NCBI GenBank assembly: GCA_004380135.1
Contig: QXCR01000016.1
Span: 124,001-188,000, forward strand
Reading direction: 5' to 3'
DNA from: Stemphylium vesicarium
Taxonomy: Eukaryota; Ascomycota; Dothideomycetes; Pleosporales; Pleosporaceae
Length of the DNA: 64,000 nt
This document shows positions 45,772 through 57,290 of the stretch, in pieces. The notes under the pieces were generated by a model, which had not been told where the DNA came from, did not search any database, and was given only the letters and a program-made list of their open reading frames with translations. The position numbers and the translations under genes are program-made. Every line of letters begins with the position of its first letter. The first letter of the stretch is position 1.

Positions 45772-47770
45772 ACCGGGGTGTTTACGGCCGAGCGCGGTCG
45801 TCGCAGCTGGCTTCAAGCAGCTGGGTAGTGTGGGAAGAATCCAGAGAACCAACGGGGCTCTCGACTAAGGAGACAGTCGGAAATAAAGCCAGACGCAGCG
45901 GGTACGGTGGTGGGTAAAGATACAGAAGAAAGAAGACAAAGTTATGCAGATGCTAATTCAAACGCCAGAGGGTATCTTGGTCAATGGTATGCTGGACGAG
46001 AACCGTGAACGCCGTGGAGAAGACCGAGGACGACAGGATGGAGAGTGGAGAGTGGAGAGTGGATATCAAAGGGGAACCGAGCGCAAGAGGCGCTGGCCGA
46101 AAGCGTTAGACGGAGCTCCTTGGGGACGACCAGACCAGTATACTATGTGGTGTTGTGCGGGTGAGGTAGTGATGGGAGAGGAAGAGCGAGCGGGAGGAAC
46201 AGGTTAAGAGGGAAGGCACACGGGCCTGCGGTGCGTGTAATTGGCTGTGGAGCTTAGCGTCATCGGCAAGTGCGCTCAGGCCTGGCTGCTCGAATCTGCA
46301 GGCGCGATCAGCCATCGTGACGACGGGCAATGCTGGACCCTTTGGGCTAGCGCGCGAATCCCACACTTGCATGCAAGCCCTGGGGCCAGCGGGCCAGCAG
46401 GCCAGCAGCGCCTTCTCACCGCATCAGCCTGCCCAGGTGTCGTCTACTGCGCCTAAGCCTAGCACCGCGCACCGCGACGCTGAATGTCCTGAGCACGCGT
46501 CCCACTGCTGCTGCGCTGGCCTCTCCAGCCGTCTGTTCAAAATTATGCGGGACTCCACGCACCGCTTGTTTCACGAAAGCCGCGATTCGCTTGTCGAGTC
46601 AGCATGTTTCTGCTGCCGCAACCACAGTAACGCAAAGCGTCGGCCGCCCGTTGCCAAGTGGAGATCATCACTATTGGGTGCATCCATAGTGTCCAGCACA
46701 TGTCGAATCTGAGTGCAAGCACGTCCGCTACTTTCAGGTACATCACCTGCCCAGTGTATATCACCGTCCAGACGCCGGCCCTATAGTGACCGCGAGCCCG
46801 GAGATTGGGGGTTGTGGTGGATGATGGATGATGGGTATTGTTGAATCAGCCGGCGGTACGCATGTCCAGGAGACAAGCGTCAAGCCTCTGCGCATACTTT
46901 TGCCAAACACTCTCCATGAAACGGAACCCCATGCCCTCCTCCGTGGGGTTCATTGCACCCTCTCATGTGAACATGAACAGTGCTGGTTCTGGTGCTGGTC
47001 TTGGTCTCGTACTATCGCTAGCCCGCGTAACTAGCAAGTACCTGGTGGCTACCATTACGACTGCGCTGGACATCTATTTCAGTCTCCTCGCACGGCGGTC
47101 TGGAAAGTTCCGCCTCAATTTCGGCTTCAATCATCGTCTTCTGCTCGGCCCGCGAAAGCTGGCGGAATTCGTGTTTTGGAATAGCATTGCGACCAAGTCA
47201 AAACCTGCCTCGGGCAATTCGCATAGTAGGGTTGCGTGAACCGCACAAAATAAATGCATTTGCAGCAAAGCAGCCGCGCGGCAAAGACTGTGAAAAGCAA
47301 TTGCTCTCGAAACATTTATTTCCACCATGTGTAGTGATAGTGGTAGCTGGTTGCAGCCACTTCGTTCGCTGATGATGGCTGAGCATGGTGCTTCCACTGG
47401 CCGTCCCGGAGCGTACGGTGGAAGAGATAATCCGAACAGCGACCACATCGTCACCAGCCAGTCAGTAGCTCCCGAGCAACGCTGCGGGTAAAAGACATGT
47501 CAATGTCCTAGTATACTACCACCACCATAATGTTGTTGCTACAGTCCTACACGCCCATGGAGGAGCCCTCCTCTCTTGCCATGGTCCACGCTAGCGCAAA
47601 AATCGCAAAGCTCGCACAACTTCCCTCGCTCTCTTCTCGACCGCACGTTTCTCTCGCCTTCCAACGCCAACCAACCTTGCGCGCGATCGCGTAACCACTC
47701 TCAACTTACGCCTCGAAACACGACCTCGACGCCCTTCATTTGCCATTTTCGATACAACGCGCGCTTTACC
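45772..47770. promoter_or_regulatory. 2 kb divergent promoter between copper-fist and Rgt1-like genes
   Basis: Two regulator genes are transcribed away from this stretch. Long promoters are common for fungal regulators. No frame was supported as coding. The last 200 nt before 47771 stay open in frame with the Rgt1-like gene from 47576, so a longer N-terminus is possible. Confidence 0.5.
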
Positions 47771-50171
47771 ATGGCCGGTTACGCGGACCCCGACGCGCAA
47801 ATGGGCGGAGGGCCGGGTCAATACGCAAACCAGAATGGCACGCCGCCAGCCCCGCAACATCAGTTGACTGATCCCGAATTACGCCTGCAGGAAAATCTGC
47901 AACAGTTGCGCGAGGGAGGGGATATGATGCATCCAGCCGGTCCGCAACAAGCCCAATACCAGCAGATGGCTCACATGGGACCTGCCATGGGCGCGCATCC
48001 GCATTTCCAGGGCCCTGCACGCCCAACTCATTCTCCGCAGCAAATGGCACAGCATGTCATGAGTTTGGAGGGACACCACGATCCTTACGACCCCAACGAT
48101 CCGAGTCGCAAACGCTCCAAGGTCTCACGCGCCTGCGACGAATGCCGACGGAAGAAGGTGCGCATATCTACTTTCCCCTCTGCCGTCGCTGCTCACATCA
48201 AGTAGATTCGATGTGATGCCACCAGCGAAAACGGGCCCGAAGCTTGCTCCAGCTGCAAGAGAACAGGCGCGCGCTGTCAGTTCAGCCGCCAGCCGATGAA
48301 GCGTGGTCCTAGCAAAGGGTGGGTTGTTTCCACTTGCAAGTCTGTTTGCGAGACTGCTAACGCTTTCCAGATACATCAAAGAGCTTGCCGACCGACTCAA
48401 CTCGCTCGAAAGCCAAATTCACCATCCTCCAAACCCCTCGCACAACTTCGACTTTGGCGCTCTCGGGGATCAGACATTCCCGGACACGCAGAGCCCACCC
48501 CAATTCAAGCGCCAACGCACTCACTCCATGACCGAAGGATTCCACGACGCCTTCACTCGCCCCAACTGGACCGGCCAAGATCGAGGCAACGGAGCGACAG
48601 TCGATACACACGGGTTGCCTGCTTTGGGCGACCAGGATTCCTCACTCAATGGCAATCGCCGTACCTCGTTCGGCGACATGAATTTGGGTGGAAGTCTCAT
48701 CACAGGCTCCAATGAGGAAATCCTCAAGGCGTATGTATACTACCTCGCATGAAAGCGACATTGCACTAATCATCTCTCAGGTACTATAACATCATACACC
48801 CCACATTACCAGTCCTGCCCCACCATGAATCGCAACTGAACCGACTTACCAACTGCCCCTCCAAATTACGGGAGACTTTTTTCTTGGCACTGGAGGGCTG
48901 CATCCGATCGCTTGCCTCTAAGGCTCTGCCGGCGATCGAAATTAGTCTGAACCAATTGTTACAACAATGCTTCACTTCAGTAGATGCCGCCAGCTACTGC
49001 CTCCACGACACAGACAGCTCACGGCAATTCTACAACCACTTGGTGTACTGCCAATCTATGATACTGCTCGCCGCAGCATCGGACCGACCGGGACCAGGCG
49101 TGGTGGGAAGCACAACGACACTTTTGGCCAGGATATCAGCCTCTATTGCTGATGCTGGCATCAACGACTCACGAACATTGACGGCAATGAAGGAGCAAGA
49201 CCATGAAGTGTACCAAACAGCGCGTCGCGTATACTGGACTGCTCTCATCCTAGACCGATTCCACGCCTCAAGTCGATCCAAGGACATGATGATCCGACGC
49301 TACTCTGGAACTCTCTCGCGAGATGATTTTGCAGCCCTAGGTGAAGTAGGCTACTATCTTGCCCGTCAGTACAACCCCACCTAATGTGACCTACACAAAC
49401 TAAATCCGAACAGGCGCCGCCCAGATCGTAGGCCGAATAGCCTATGTAAACCGTGCAGGCAGCATCCCGAATGTCGAGCCGTCAGCCCCTTTCGCCTTTT
49501 CTGCGCTCAAACCCGGAACTGCTGAGTCCGAGTACCTCAACGGCTTACTAGACGAAGTCAAGCAGTCCATTGATCTAACCACTCTGACGCGAAACTCACC
49601 TCCCCATCTAGCGCATCTGTATCTGCGAGTCTTCATAGCTCGACTCTCACTGCAGAACATACCCTCAGCAGAAGTCCTCCACGCCACCCAAGAACTCCTC
49701 AACAACCTGATGAGCGGTGCGATTACCCCATTACACCACATATTCGCCGCGCTAGTCGCAACCTCACTCACCGAACTATCCGACCGGGTCGAGACCCAAG
49801 TAGACGCGCATTCCAGCATCAAAGAGATGAGCGATGCCTTGGCAAATGGCCAGATCATTCATCGCAGCGCCGACGGCCTAGGTTGGGAAACTGCAATCAG
49901 GGACCTATTGCACCAGAAGAAAGCTTCTACTCCTCCTTTCAATGGCGGCCCCGAGCAAGCTAGTCCGCCATCTGAACCCAACATGGCCGGTCTCCAGCAC
50001 CTGGCTGCTGCTGCCGTCGGAGAGCGTGAAGGAACTGGGGAGAATCGGCCTGGAAGTTCGTCTCAGCAGAAGGTAGACAACGATCTTTCGGCTGCCATGG
50101 CTGCTGCGAATGAGGCGGCCAAGGCACAGGCTCAGGCCACTGCTGCTGCGGCTCAGGACTTGTTCCCTTAG
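47771..50171 (+). CDS. Zn2Cys6 regulator, Rgt1/RgtA-like (glucose transport)
   Basis: Nuclear binuclear-cluster factor resembling yeast Rgt1 and Aspergillus RgtA, regulators of hexose transporter genes. Exons 47771-48157, 48206-48318, 48371-48730, 48781-49364 and 49414-50171 join to 733 residues. The Zn cluster spans C122-C153 (RACDECRRKKIRCDA .. CSSCKRTGARC), followed by the family-specific FSRQPMKRGPSKGYIKELADRL linker and coiled coil. The middle region has AYYNIIHPTLPVLPHHE and CIRSLASKALPAIEIS, a standard fungal factor domain. The N-terminus is Gln/Pro/Met-rich and the C-terminus an Ala/Gln coil. The ATG at 47771 (ACCATGG) was chosen over the in-frame 47576 on context. Assignment to Rgt1 rests on the PMKRGPSKGY motif. 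Confidence 0.92.
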
Positions 50172-50598
50172 GTTGTTGCTGTGGACGTAGTGTTGTTTTG
50201 TTTCGGATTCATTCTTGTCGTTGATATATACCCCCCTTTTTTAGTACTCGAATTACCAAAATAGTATAGATGTCTTTAGTTGTTCGTTCTATTACGTGTT
50301 CATGCTTGATGTGGGGTTGTGAAAGTTGTTGGGGCTGTCTGGGGAATGTGTAGGTTGGAGATGTGATTGAGAGGATGAGATAGTTGTTGCTATGTGTACG
50401 TAAGGAGATACAGAAGACTTTCCAATAACGCCGAAGAAAACACATTGTGGTGATTATGGGCAATGCTGTGAGCGCAGTGCTTCTCCCAATCGGTGGTGTA
50501 CGTTTCTAGCTCCTTCTTTCCTTCATCCAGTGAAGCCCCATGCTTGGTTGGTGTGCTCACCATGCTCTAGCTCGCGCTGCTGTTGATAGCTCCTGCAC
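50172..50598. other. convergent intergenic
   Basis: Tail-to-tail spacer between the Rgt1-like gene and the decayed minus-strand gene; AT-rich in its middle, as in 3' UTRs. Nothing else was seen. Confidence 0.55.
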
Positions 50599-53500
50599 TT
50601 AGTCGTGCATGATGACGCCCATTTCTCGCCTACCTGTAGCGTACTCTGTCTCGTCCTCTTTCTTCAGCCGTTCGAGCACGATGACCGTCTCTGGTATGAG
50701 GATCTTGCCGACAAAGGATCGAAGATCGCCGTCGTGATTGTCGTATTTTTCGTCACACTGTGGTACCATCTCTTCCAGGATGCTTATCAGATGGGCATCT
50801 TCTTCCGTGATCGTTTGCAGTTCCTCTGGAGGGTATCGTGGTAGGGGCTGGCGAGTGAGGTCCGGTTGATCCACAAAGTCAATTTTGCCGACATCGCAGC
50901 AGACGTGACGAATTCCTAGCAAGGTAAAGAGGTAATGACGAATGAACTCGGTGATGGTCCATCTGTGCTGCGTATCCTTGGTTGCGAACGAGACGCACCC
51001 AATGATCCTGTCGAATTCTCGAGAATCATAAGTGGCAAGGACACAATCGTCGATCTGTGGGTATGTGTTTGCCCAATCAATCATGGCTCTAAACTGAAAC
51101 TCCAGATATTTGGTCGCACTAGTACATCCGTGAGTACTGCAATGGCAGACGCAGTCATCGCGGATATTGTGCTGGAGCAGACTTGCAATCCTACTCTTGT
51201 AACGAACCCCTGGGAAGTAATTCCTGGCAGCACAACCCATGCAATGCGACGCCGTGGTACGGCAACCCGGCCATATCTCTGTCCATGTCGCACCTTTGGC
51301 AAGAAACCAGTCCACCGTGTCGAAGAATGTCTGAAGGCAATCAAACTCTCCGAAAATTGCGGAAAGCAATAGAGGGCACCAAGGATTCATGTCGCAGTCG
51401 AACCTTTCCCCTTCAAGATCTCTGAAGCCGCATTCGTACAGCAACTGGAGAGCATGCACTGGGCTACTTTCCAGGTACTTCTGTTCCATGTCGTAGATGA
51501 GACTTTCATAGTAAACATTTTGTCGAGTTGGCCTGATCGAAAATGGCACAATGAATCCTTCGTTATCGAGCATATGTAGTGTACAGGAAGCGTGGATGTC
51601 GAGTATGCCTTCTGATTCCGCAGCACATATACACTTGTTACCATATATTGCCACTGCTTTTCGAAGCCAGCCCCTTTGTTCGACCAAGTTGGTTATGAGC
51701 ATCCCGATAATGGCTTGTTGACAATCGATGCGAATAGCGAATACCAGGGCAGACTCAAGGTCTCCGATCCACGGGAGGTCTTTTTCCGTGGCAGTTTCGC
51801 GCTCAGCCAGCCAGTACTCTACCGTTTCTGGGGATCCTGATTCAACGGCTTGGGAGAGAAGACCCCTAAGTTCCAGTGGCGGTGGATGTCCATGCGCATA
51901 GTCGAGCCCGACACTGCGGAGATGTTTGCAGCCACACAGCCAGCCAATACCCGTTGTCAGATGATAGAGTTTGTACACTGCTTCTGGATCTAAATCATAG
52001 CCCTTACGATCTCTTTGTATCATCTCGATAAATCCCGCTTCGGATCTCAAAATGGTTGCTTTCTTAGCACTGCTTATGCCAAGGAACGGATCAGTGATAT
52101 CTGCAAATGAAATGTCAAGTAATTTATGACCATTGGAGAATTCCGAAATAGAAAGGAAAGTTTCGGTGATCTTCAAGTCGCGCTGCAGAAGATGCGACAC
52201 AATACTTGTTACTGCCGAAGTGTTTTGAAGTTCCGAGAGCCGGAGCAAGTCTACACACGTACTGATTTTGCTCTGTCAGAAGACACACGACTAATGTGCT
52301 TTTATCGAACATACTCTCCGTGACAGCGAACTTGTAATGTGTCATATGGGGACATATAACCCAAAATTTGGTTGAACAACCTCCGCAGGTTCTCGATTTC
52401 ATGAGGTGGAATGGTCTCGGAGATTTGGACCACAGTGTAACAAAGATGCTAGAACATTCTTGGATAATGCTGCAAAACGTAGAAAAAAGCTCACATGTAA
52501 CAATATCTATCCATTGCTCAAGCGGTCATGCGATGATGACTGCCTTGTTTGGAAGATCTTTGACATCTCTGCTTGAATTTGGTGAAATCCTGAAAATATC
52601 CTTCTATGCTAAATGGAGTCAATCAACCTCAAAGCAGGCGAAGTAAATTCATCGACGATCCGATGACACGTCAAGCTCGGTGCAATCGTGAATGTGCCAA
52701 CTCCCATGGACAATGTTATGAACATGCGGAACTCCAGCCCAAGAACGAGGTAACATAATATGATCCCAATACTAATGTTCGTTGTGTAAGCCCCGGGTAG
52801 TCAGAATTGAGAATGTCGTTCGTGGAGGTACTGCTGTTCCAGTGAGAGCGCAACCGGTCGTTGTAAAATGTACGTCTGTTGCTTGCTAACGCGACATATG
52901 CAGAAGCTAGCAGAACTGTATTTTTTCTTCAGTCGTGTTGGTGCTGGCTGTATGCTCCGCTTGAGAGCTTGGAAGTTCTCGAGATCATCTTCTAAGCCAG
53001 CTGCAGAGATTGGCAGCAGTGTTTGTACGATGGATTCGGAATCTGATCTCTGCAACATGAATTAGCTTTTCTTTAATGTCATAATGCAGCCACAGAAGAA
53101 GATGGCCGTATGGATGCCATCCTAGCAAGTCCGGTGTGTGGTGTCGCACCTGGCCATCGTCTATCAACCGGCTTTGCCCAACTGCTCGAGGCTCAGGGAC
53201 AATGGAACAGTTCGAGCTTGATTTCTGTGTCTGATTTGAAAGACATCGGTTGGGAGGGACTTCAACAGTCCGTTGCTGGTCAACGAGTCTCTGAATTTCT
53301 GTCTCTGTACGAAGTGAAAGCTGTTCGATCTACAATTGTAGAGCCAAGAACTGTTGTTTTTGCTGATCACTAGAAGATGTTAGCTTGCTTCTTTTACTCT
53401 TCCTACACAGGGTGTCATTACGTGTTGAGTGTAAGCAAGGCGATCTGTAAGTTGTGTCTAGCGCTACTCAGAACGTCTTTCCAGTGATTGATGTCAGCCT

Positions 53501-53846
53501 CTTTGAAAGGATATGCAAGCCGTTTAATGATCTTCCTGGGCCGATTCCAGAAGCTGCTCGAGCTGGCTGTCTTTGTCTCGCCCCCAAGCTTCGCTCGGAT
53601 AGTGTCGATGGCATGCGAGCACTGTTAGTTGCTAAACTGTGTCAAGGTAACGGAGCCAGTAGCGTGAAGTCTTCCGAGGACAGACCCAAGGTTTTCGAGA
53701 ACGTTCAGAAGGTTGTCGAGCTCGTGGGTGATCCGCTCAGCCTTGTTTTTCGCACCTTTAACGGTATTGGTGTATTTGGAAAGCTTCTCGAATAGCTGTA
53801 TGAAAAGGGAGAGGACGCCTACGATTGTTCCAGCTACTTCGGCCAT
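50599..53846 (-). pseudogene. decayed HeLo-like-domain / ankyrin-type gene with five in-frame stops
   Basis: Exons can be followed in one frame: 53846-53422, 53369-53150, 53049-52495, 52448-52315 and 52270-50599 (introns 52, 100, 46 and 44 nt), about 1001 codons. The N-terminus (MAEVAGTIVGVLSLFIQLFEKLSKY) is a fungal HeLo-like/STAND N-terminal domain of the kind fused to NLR-type and ankyrin proteins; it continues as KRLAYPFKEADINHWKDVLSSARHN, typical of that family. The middle keeps a C-x-C block (FCICRVSKQQ) and the GTFTIAPSLTCHRIVDE segment. The last 557 codons are fully open. Stops interrupt the rest at 53627-53625 (TAA), 53332-53330 (TAG), 52803-52801 (TGA), 52611-52609 (TAG) and 52509-52507 (TAG). 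Splice sites remain intact, so decay looks recent. The long 3' frame may still be expressed on its own. Confidence 0.62.
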
Positions 53847-54713
53847 GGGTAATCCCTAGAAGGTGTTGCGACACATAAGGAGATGGCAGGTAGAAGGCCA
53901 GAAGATTACCGACACTTCACAACGGGGCGCAGCACACTCATGTAACACGACGCAGAAAGGTTGACCAGTCATCATTGTTAAGAGTGCGGGTCCAGACGTG
54001 AGCTGATCAGCCTTGTAGGTGTTCAGCCTGACTTGCTAACAAAGCTGACTTAACACATGCACGCCAAGGTGTTCCGTATTTTCACCACGCAGGTTTGAGC
54101 AAAGACAGAAGCTTCAGTGATATAACAATCCGAAGTAGTGGTGTAGTAGGATTGTGGAAGTGTGAAAGGATGGAAGTGGCGCTGGTCGCTATTGCGATTT
54201 CCGTTGGCGCACCTAGGTGGGTGTGACATCATCCAATCATCCAGATGTATTAGTATCTGCCTGTCAGCCAACTATCGAAACACGATGCAACGTGCGTCAC
54301 TGCACCGCATGACTTTTTTCATCTGTCTTATAACGAGGAGCCCGGTGTGTGGCATTCACGAACGCAACTCTTTTGGTGCAACAAGGCTAGCGTACAGGGC
54401 GTAGCAATAGCAGCCTCGAGTAACTAGCAACCTCACCACACTTGGTCAAAAACTCTCAGTTCTCAGAAATTCACACCAACATTTGGTCACAGGCCTGCAA
54501 AAGTGGCGCATTAGTCACGTCAAATCCAAAGGCACCAATAGGCTTTAGCGATTACAAATTCTTCTTCAACTACCTGCGTTCCTCCCTCTCATGCCAAAAC
54601 CCATCTCCGGAAATAACAACGACAAAAAACCACGTGATTCTCGATATGGAAAAAGAACCCTTCCAAATAGTTCAACTCCAATAGTATCCGCAACCATCAG
54701 TTTTCCCGCCCCT
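53847..54713. other. intergenic, no gene seen
   Basis: Should hold the former promoter of the decayed gene and the 3' UTR of the small membrane protein gene. No frame shows family resemblance. Confidence 0.5.
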
Positions 54714-55265
54714 TCAAAAAGCCGTAGCAATAGGCGAAGGCTTCTTGACCTCATAAACTATAACTAAAGAGACGATAATACAGCAAAGAAGCACTCCAAT
54801 GAAGCCGTGGCACGAGAGGTGGCGATAGGTTTCCCCCCCGTCTCGCTGTGAGAATTCCGCTCGCTGCTGATTCCTCCGAATGGTACTCTGTCTCAACGCA
54901 GCGTGGAGGCAGTTGGCCCTTGGGGCCGGAATCGCGGTTGGCACCTCGGTGCCAAGAGAGGTTGACTCCATATTTGAGGCGAAGGGGTTTGGAGAGGAGT
55001 AGTGGACCATGTCTGGCGCACGTATGTGAGGTGCGGCAGTGGGAAATTGCGCGCGGGGTTGAGCCTCAAGATCGATCCCCCCTGAAGATGCGTAAGGAGC
55101 GGTGTGGGCGCGGGTGGTGTAGACGGGAGGTAGATCGGTGCTTGAGTAAGGGGGAAGGCTCTCCAAGGAGCCGTTGTTGCTTGAGTAGGTTGGGAGCTCG
55201 TAAGCTTCGTTCATACTTGAGTAAGCAAATGGGTAGTTGTTGGCTTGGTTGTTGGTGGCCGACAT
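54714..55265 (-). CDS. small Tyr/Pro/Ser-rich protein with C-terminal membrane helix
   Basis: Function not recognised. A single exon of 183 residues. Residues 1-110 are disordered and rich in Tyr, Ser, Pro and Asn, with PPY-like sites (LPPYSST, LPPVYTT) that could bind WW domains of Rsp5-type ubiquitin ligases. One hydrophobic helix at about 153-172 (HGFIGVLLCCIIVSLVIVYEV) lies 11 residues from the end, so this is a candidate tail-anchored or single-pass protein, with Cys at 152, 161 and 162 that could be acylated. No signal peptide. The gene is preceded by an 18-bp tandem repeat in its presumed leader or promoter. Confidence 0.6.
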   Translation of the reverse strand: MSATNNQANNYPFAYSSMNEAYELPTYSSNNGSLESLPPYSSTDLPPVYTTRAHTAPYASSGGIDLEAQPRAQFPTAAPHIRAPDMVHYSSPNPFASNMESTSLGTEVPTAIPAPRANCLHAALRQSTIRRNQQRAEFSQRDGGETYRHLSCHGFIGVLLCCIIVSLVIVYEVKKPSPIATAF

Positions 55266-55286
55266 GGTTGCGGAGGTGGAAGTTGT

Positions 55287-55388
55287 TGGTTTTGGAAGTA
55301 CTTTGAGTTTTGGAAGTACTTTGAGTTTTGGAAGTACTCTGGGTTTTAGAAGTCCTTTGAGTTTTGCAAGTACTTTGAGTTTCGTAAG
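55287..55388. repeat. 18-bp tandem repeat, five and a half copies
   Basis: Five full units of GAGTTTTGGAAGTACTTT with few mismatches (55287-55376) plus a partial sixth, just upstream of the start codon of the minus-strand gene at 54714-55265. It lies in that gene's presumed 5' UTR or core promoter; 18 nt is a multiple of three, but the repeat is outside the reading frame used. Confidence 0.9.
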
Positions 55389-55616
55389 ACGATGTGGGAA
55401 TGTGGACGAGAAGAGGAGAAGTTTCTGAGATGGTCGTACTTTTATAACGACGGAATTCTCATGTCGCGGGCTGATGTTCGATATTGGTGTTGCGAACCAA
55501 AGTTGAGGTGATGTACCATGTCACCCATAGGCTCCAAAATCATATATGCGCGAATGGAAAGCAGAACGTATAAAATCCTTTCGGTAGTAGAATAATACGC
55601 ATCAGTGTAGTACGAC

Positions 55617-56596
55617 TTATGCCGATGCACAATGTCCTCCATCTACCCTGAGATCCGCACCAGTCATGAAACGACTACCCTCTGCTAGCAAGAACACTGC
55701 CGGCGCTTTGAAGTCGTCCGGTACTCCTAATTTTCCAAGAAGCGCACCGGCCATCCATATTTTCTCTACCTCTGGGTCCGCTGTGAGTAGCTCGTCGGTC
55801 ATTGCAGTGCGAATATACTATGGGGCCAGTCAGCAAGCAATTGGCCAATGAAGATGTGAGGGTTCGTACACCTGGCGAGAGAGTGTTCACTCGAATGCCA
55901 TATTGACCCCACTCCTGCGCGAGCGACCGGCACATTTGGTGAACGGCTGATTTGCTGGAGTTGTATGCGGTACATGTTAGACCCTAAACCCCTCGTTAGA
56001 TATGGCTCGTTGTGTGTTGAAAATCTCCTGAGACGTACCCTATTAGCGACCTGTCCTGACATGCTCGCGATGAGCACGATGGAACCTCCAACACCTTTGT
56101 CCTTCAATATCCGTGCAGTCCTCTTGGCCGATATAAAAGCGCCCACAACGTTGACTCTGAGCATGCGCTCAAAGTCTGATGCCTCGTAGTCGAGCGCTGG
56201 AACTCTTTGTTGAATACCAGCACAGGCGACCATTCCGTTGAGCGGCGCACCATGTGCATCGCCATCTTGTGAGATTTCATCTAACACTTGAGTGACGTCC
56301 GCCTCGCTAGTGACATCGCATTTCCGGTACGTTGCAGTAGTGCCGACTTGCTTCGCGAGTTTTTGGAGGGCTTCCCATTCTGTCTTGCTTGGTTCTGGAA
56401 GGATGTCCATGCAAGCTGCGTGGCCACCCGCTTCGATAACAGCGGCTGCAAGTGTTATACCAAGCCCTCTACCACCGCCAGTAATTGCTATTGTCTTTCC
56501 TGCGAGAGAAAACATTGCTGGTGTCTGTGTACTCGATGTTTGTGTTGTGTTGGGCGCCAATGCGCTTGTGACGGTTTCAATCGCTGAAGGAGACAT
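55617..56596 (-). CDS. short-chain dehydrogenase/reductase, polyol/sorbose-reductase-like
   Basis: NAD(P)-dependent oxidoreductase of the classical SDR fold; resemblance to D-arabinitol dehydrogenase/sorbose reductase-type enzymes suggests a polyol or ketose substrate. Exons 56596-56039, 55983-55870 and 55817-55617, all phase 0, give 290 residues. The cofactor motif TGGGRGLG is at 39-46, VACAG marks the NAG position, the catalytic triad is S180 (IASMSGQ), Y193 and K197 (YNSSK), and the C-terminus ends TGADLRVDGGHC, standard for the family. The first in-frame ATG is at 56596; the frame upstream is open but has no ATG. It is divergent from the MFS sugar transporter at 57291. Confidence 0.93.
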
Positions 56597-57290
56597 TTCG
56601 AGTATGCGTATGAACAGATGTGAACTGGAGGTGGCTGCTGTCAAGAGGGAGAAAGAGGACTGCGATAGAAGCGCCGCGCGGCGGGCGCTGCTATGTATAC
56701 ATGTGCGATAACGAAAGCGCCATTCTCCACAGTGGAGGCATCTTTGCGTGTGTGCCTACTGTGTTGAGCGTTCATCGTGGGCCCGACCAAAACTTTTGAA
56801 CAGACCCAAACAAGAGATGCGTTTCGGCGGGTGATGCGCTGCTTCGCTCACACTGGGGTATGTGGGTCCAAACAACTCCCCGAGGGGAAGATGGTTGCTG
56901 CATCGGCGAGATAGGTAGTCTTTGCCGCCGCTCAGAACACCGTCATAGCGGGTAGCGCGACGCGCACAACAGTCCGACTGCGCGAACCATTTCCTTATTG
57001 GGAAACTACTGCTGTCGAACCATGCCCGCCCAATTTGGAACACCATTCGGTTTGACCAATCTGGGGTAGAATCCGGGGCTCTCCAATGCCAATGTCAAGC
57101 CATAGAAAAATGCCCTGAAACGATCGGACCGAAAGTCTGAGCATCATGAACAATTTGTATATAAGTGCAAAGATGTCTTTCCATCTTCGGCATCACAGGA
57201 CACAGCAAATGAGCAAGCTCCGCTCTTGTCTGTCATCTCTCAATATTTCCTCGTTTATTGTCTTGAGTAAAGCATCGAGTTCAATTCGCG
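56597..57290. promoter_or_regulatory. bidirectional promoter of the dehydrogenase/transporter pair
   Basis: This 694-nt stretch separates two divergent genes that plausibly act in one pathway. A perfect 10-bp GC palindrome (GCCGCGCGGC, about 56672-56681) and several CGG triplets occur, the type of half-site used by Zn2Cys6 factors such as the one encoded at 59452, but no defined operator can be claimed. Confidence 0.4.

Noticed and set aside
47576..47770. Upstream in-frame ATG adding 65 residues to the Rgt1-like protein
   Set aside because: Added residues are Ser/Pro/Arg-rich without conservation, and the ATG at 47771 has much better context (ACCATGG).
52368..52646. 92-codon plus-strand frame over the decayed gene
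   Set aside because: The minus strand here shows recognisable family segments and splice sites; the plus frame is chance.
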